Positions 61,442 to 64,000 of a stretch of DNA of 64,000 nucleotides are shown in pieces. The stretch's first letter is position 1; each line of letters opens with the position of its first letter. Under the pieces are notes generated by a model, which searched no databases, had not been told where the DNA came from, and saw only the letters and a program-made list of their open reading frames with translations. The translations under genes were made by a program, and so were the position numbers. The DNA is from Lentzea aerocolonigenes (GTDB taxonomy: Bacteria; Actinomycetota; Actinomycetes; Mycobacteriales; Pseudonocardiaceae), in contig NZ_BBOJ01000011.1 in assembly GCF_000974445.1 (NCBI RefSeq), forward strand, positions 274,342 through 338,341. The letters run 5' to 3'.

Positions 61442-62046
61442 GTCAGCTTCCGGGCCAGGAGGCGGACCAGAGCGGCGCCGGTGATCGCGGCCATCGTGGC
61501 CGCCATCAGCAGACCGCCTACGGCGCCGATTCCGACGATGAGCGCGGTCTGCTGGCCGGGTTGCCACAGGGGAGTGGTGAACGCCGTGAACACGATCAGC
61601 CCGCCGCACCAGGCCACCGCGTTGGCCCACACCCACGTGAACGCCCGGCCGACGTGGTGGCGGAGCACGAGCCACTGGCCGATGCCGATGGACAGCAGGA
61701 CTCCCGCGCCGGCCACCGTCGCGAGCGGAAGCAGCACCCCGAGCGGCAACGTGCGAAGTGGTTCGCCGTAGTGCACGGCGAGCATGGCGACGGCCCAGGC
61801 GAACCCCGCCGCCAAGGCGGTGACGCCGATCCAGTCTCCCGGCTTGAGCTCGCGAAGGGAGCGGCGCAGGACGAGCCACTGCGCCGCACCGAGCACCGCG
61901 CCCTCGGTGATGCCCGCGAGAACGAGCAACGGTTCGTACGACGTCAGCGCGCCGGTGATCGCGGGGGCGAGGAAACCGGCGAACTCGCCGGCGGTCACCC
62001 AGAGGAACCAGGTCGTCCACGTGCTGGTCGTCTGCTTGGTGCTCAT
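61438..62046 (-). CDS. Membrane protein of unknown function (6 helices)
   Basis: 202 residues, starting MSTKQTTSTW. Six hydrophobic segments, and two internal copies of a GAAQWLVLRRSL/GIGQWLVLRHHV motif, suggesting internal duplication. No family recognised. Coupled to the membrane gene at 60596 and divergent from the lycopene cyclase gene (107 bp apart). Confidence 0.75.
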   Translation of the reverse strand: MSTKQTTSTWTTWFLWVTAGEFAGFLAPAITGALTSYEPLLVLAGITEGAVLGAAQWLVLRRSLRELKPGDWIGVTALAAGFAWAVAMLAVHYGEPLRTLPLGVLLPLATVAGAGVLLSIGIGQWLVLRHHVGRAFTWVWANAVAWCGGLIVFTAFTTPLWQPGQQTALIVGIGAVGGLLMAATMAAITGAALVRLLARKLT

Positions 62047-62153
62047 GGCTCAACGGTGCGACAACGGCGTTGGCGCGCGCAGGGACGAAGGTCCTCACAT
62101 CGGCGGGCGCAATGCCGTTTCCCGTGCGACCGGCCGGCGATGAGAGTGGTGGG

Positions 62154-63269
62154 ATGACGCGCATCGTGATCGCCGGCGGAGGGATGAGCGGGCTGAGTCT
62201 CGCGGCGCACCTCGCTGTCGCGGACCACCGGCATCCCGTGGTCGTGATCGATGACGGCAGTCGTCCGCTGGACACCACGACGTGGGCGTCGTGGAGTTCG
62301 AGGCCTGGTCTGCTCGACGCGGCGGCCAGCAGGTGGTTCGACAAGATCCGTGTGCACGTGAACGGCCGCACCACCGTGCTGCGGCTCGGCAGGTACCGCT
62401 ACCGCGTTGTGCGGGGCGCCGACCTCGCCGCTGTGGTCCGGAGGTACACCGATCCGCTGCGGCACTTCACGTACGAGCACGGACACGTCGACGGTTTCAC
62501 CGACGGCGGACTGACCGTGGACGGACGTTTCCTGCGCGCCAGGTGGGTGTTCGACAGCGTGATCGGGCCGGAGGAGGAGTCGCCACCCGACGGCGAGCTC
62601 GTGTTCCGCGGCTGGCGGGTGGCGAGCGAACGAGCGGCGTTCGACCCGGAGATCCCGACGCTGTTCGACTTCCGCACCTCGCAGGCGCACGGGGCGAGCT
62701 TCGTCTACGTGCTGCCCGACGACGCTCATCACGCGTTGGTCGAGCACACCTCCTTCGTCGCTGCGGGAACGCCACCGGACGAGACCGCGCAGAAAGAGGC
62801 GCTCGCCGAATACCTGGAGGAGGTCGCCGGCACGGGCCACTACGAGATCGACCGGGAAGAACACGCGGTCCTGCCGTTGCGCGCGGCACCGCCAACGCGG
62901 CAGCACGACCACGTGCTGACGATCGGCGCACGGGGCGGGCTGCTGAAAGCCTCGACGGGCTTCGCCTACGAGCGCGTGCAGCGGGACAGCGCGGCGATCG
63001 CGGAGTCGATGCGGCGGCACGGCCACCCGTTCGACCTGCCGCGGGCACCGGCGAGGTTCAGGCTGTTCGACGGCGTGCTGCTCGACGTCGTCACCCGCGA
63101 ACCGGCGCAGCTGGAGCGGGCGTTCGGCGCGTTGTTCCGCTACCGCACGGCAGAGCCCGCGTTGCGCTTCCTCGACGAGGAAACCGTGGTGCCGCAGGAG
63201 CTGCAGTTGTTCGCGGGCATGCCGGCGGCGACGTACCTCGCGGCCGCGCGGCACCGTCTCACCCGCTAG
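62154..63269 (+). CDS. Lycopene cyclase family protein
   Basis: 371 residues from ATG 62154 with GTGGG just upstream. N-terminal FAD/NAD dinucleotide-binding motif IVIAGGGMSGLSLAAHL, and further family segments DTTTWASWS, SFVYVLPDDAHHALVEHT and GARGGLLKASTGFAYERVQR. CrtY/CrtL-type enzymes close the beta-ionone rings of lycopene. No other carotenoid gene lies in the window; an IS701-type element begins at the stop codon and may separate it from former neighbours. Confidence 0.9.
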   Translation: MTRIVIAGGGMSGLSLAAHLAVADHRHPVVVIDDGSRPLDTTTWASWSSRPGLLDAAASRWFDKIRVHVNGRTTVLRLGRYRYRVVRGADLAAVVRRYTDPLRHFTYEHGHVDGFTDGGLTVDGRFLRARWVFDSVIGPEEESPPDGELVFRGWRVASERAAFDPEIPTLFDFRTSQAHGASFVYVLPDDAHHALVEHTSFVAAGTPPDETAQKEALAEYLEEVAGTGHYEIDREEHAVLPLRAAPPTRQHDHVLTIGARGGLLKASTGFAYERVQRDSAAIAESMRRHGHPFDLPRAPARFRLFDGVLLDVVTREPAQLERAFGALFRYRTAEPALRFLDEETVVPQELQLFAGMPAATYLAAARHRLTR

Positions 63270-64000
63270 TAGTGCTTTGTTAGGTCTCGGCGTGTCGTAG
63301 GGGCGCGGGACAGGCTGGGCGATTCACTGTCCCGGTGACCCCTGATGAGCTTGCTCATGTGCGGCAACGCCTGGAGGCCTTCGCGGCGGAGGTGTTCGAG
63401 CCCTTGGCCCGGTCCGATCAACGGGCCAAGGGTGAGACGTATCTGCGTGGGTTGCTGCTGGACGGGCAGCGCAAGTCGATGCAGCCGATGGCGGAACGTC
63501 TGGGAGTGGATCACCAAGGGCTGCAGCAGTTCGTGACCACCTCGACCTGGGACACCGACGCGGTGCGAGTGCGACTGGCCCGGCGTGCGGTGGAGGCGAT
63601 CGGTCCGGTGGCCTGGGCGGTCGACGACAGCGGCTTCCCCAAAGACGGCACGAGTTCACCGGGTGTGGCCCGGCAGTACTCCGGGACCCTGGGCAAGGTC
63701 GCCAACTGCCAGATCGGGGTCAGTGTGCACGCGGTCACCGACACCGCCTCCTGTCCGCTGGGCTGGCGGTTGTTCCTGCCGGAGTCCTGGGACACCTCCA
63801 AGGCCGGTCCGGCTGCGGTCAAGGCGGCTAAAGCCAAGCGACGCAAGACACTGAAGAACGCGCCACGAGCCGCCGCGGCCGGCGAGCGGGCCGAGATCGA
63901 GGTCGACGTGGAGGCGGTCACCGAGACCGCCAGGACGCGGCGCGACCGGTGCGGGATACCCGACGAGGAAGGACATCGTCCGAAGTGGACGCTGGCTGTC
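63270..64000 (+). mobile_element. IS701-family insertion sequence, left part
   Basis: The element is taken to start right after CTAG (63266-63269), which contains the TAG stop of the cyclase and fits the YTAR target preference of IS701 elements. The sequence from TAGTGCTTTGTTAGG to 63334 is non-coding terminus. The element runs off the right edge, so the other inverted repeat and target duplication cannot be checked. Confidence 0.65.
63335..64000 (+). CDS. IS701 family transposase, partial
   Basis: 222 residues visible from GTG 63335; the frame is open at the right edge. AERLGVDHQGLQQFVTTSTW, AWAVDDSGFPKDGTSSPGVA (the first catalytic Asp region, FPKDG) and RQYSGTLGKVANCQIGVSVH are typical of IS701/ISL3-like DDE transposases of actinomycetes. 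The segment around 170-195 is Ala/Arg-rich and somewhat atypical. Whether the gene is intact cannot be seen. Confidence 0.88.
   Translation, partial: MTPDELAHVRQRLEAFAAEVFEPLARSDQRAKGETYLRGLLLDGQRKSMQPMAERLGVDHQGLQQFVTTSTWDTDAVRVRLARRAVEAIGPVAWAVDDSGFPKDGTSSPGVARQYSGTLGKVANCQIGVSVHAVTDTASCPLGWRLFLPESWDTSKAGPAAVKAAKAKRRKTLKNAPRAAAAGERAEIEVDVEAVTETARTRRDRCGIPDEEGHRPKWTLAV

Noticed and set aside
1..64000. tRNA, rRNA, CRISPR arrays, replication origin
   Set aside because: No cloverleaf with a T-loop consensus, no spaced direct repeats and no DnaA-box cluster were seen by eye; tRNAscan and CRISPR finders would be decisive.

Overview
The window is high-GC DNA with GTG and TTG starts, tightly packed genes and many start/stop overlaps of the ATGA/GTGA type. 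Gene content (CU044_5270-type anti-sigma partner, DUF3558-like protein, Pls-type peptide synthetase, type III polyketide synthase, GH43 arabinan enzymes, large secreted subtilase) points to a filamentous actinomycete, most likely of the Pseudonocardiales. That placement is an inference from content, not from a marker gene.

Layout. 1-5.5 kb: a membrane-bound Pls-like NRPS (runs off the left edge) coupled to a SET-domain methyltransferase, with a PucR regulator beside them. 5.9-9.5 kb: a two-HKD phospholipase D-like protein, a membrane protein with an unidentified domain, and an SAM-dependent methyltransferase. 9.5-14.8 kb: a two-component system, a copper-monooxygenase-like lipoprotein, a DoxX-Rieske fusion and an orphan LuxR-type response regulator. 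15.1-18.4 kb: two ion antiporter transcription units, each preceded by the same 19-nt hairpin motif, plus a CBS-domain protein. 18.4-21.9 kb: a decayed natural-product locus (carbamoyltransferase fragment, NRPS adenylation fragment) with an intact MFS exporter. 22-28.7 kb: pyridoxal kinase, a DUF3558-like lipoprotein-type protein, a secreted lectin-type protein, an ECF sigma factor with its anti-sigma-like partner, and an integrase remnant. 28.8-34 kb: an aldo/keto reductase, then a GT4-GT2 fusion with a HemN-like radical SAM enzyme and a PIG-L remnant. 34.1-38.8 kb: three secreted GH43 enzymes with AbfB or ricin-type modules. 39-45.4 kb: DUF1963 protein, macrolide-type glycosyltransferase and TetR, a type III PKS, and a MerR regulator whose predicted operator lies in front of both an aldo/keto reductase and a short-chain dehydrogenase. 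45.5-54.8 kb: a 1,196-residue secreted subtilase, then a histidine kinase/response regulator/ABC exporter/CPBP protease module and a small P-loop kinase-like protein. 54.8-64 kb: TetR with an alpha/beta hydrolase, a pflB-pflA-WS/DGAT operon, two membrane proteins, a lycopene cyclase and an IS701-family element that runs off the right edge.

The most unusual signals are: the conserved hairpin shared by two adjacent antiporter units (a candidate cis-regulatory RNA); the SET methyltransferase translationally coupled to a Pls-type synthetase; the glycosyltransferase-fusion/radical SAM/PIG-L cluster; and the linkage of pyruvate formate-lyase genes to a wax ester/diacylglycerol acyltransferase. Several places show gene remnants formed by internal deletion. 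No tRNA, rRNA or CRISPR array was found by eye. Motif residue numbers were counted by hand from the starts chosen here.
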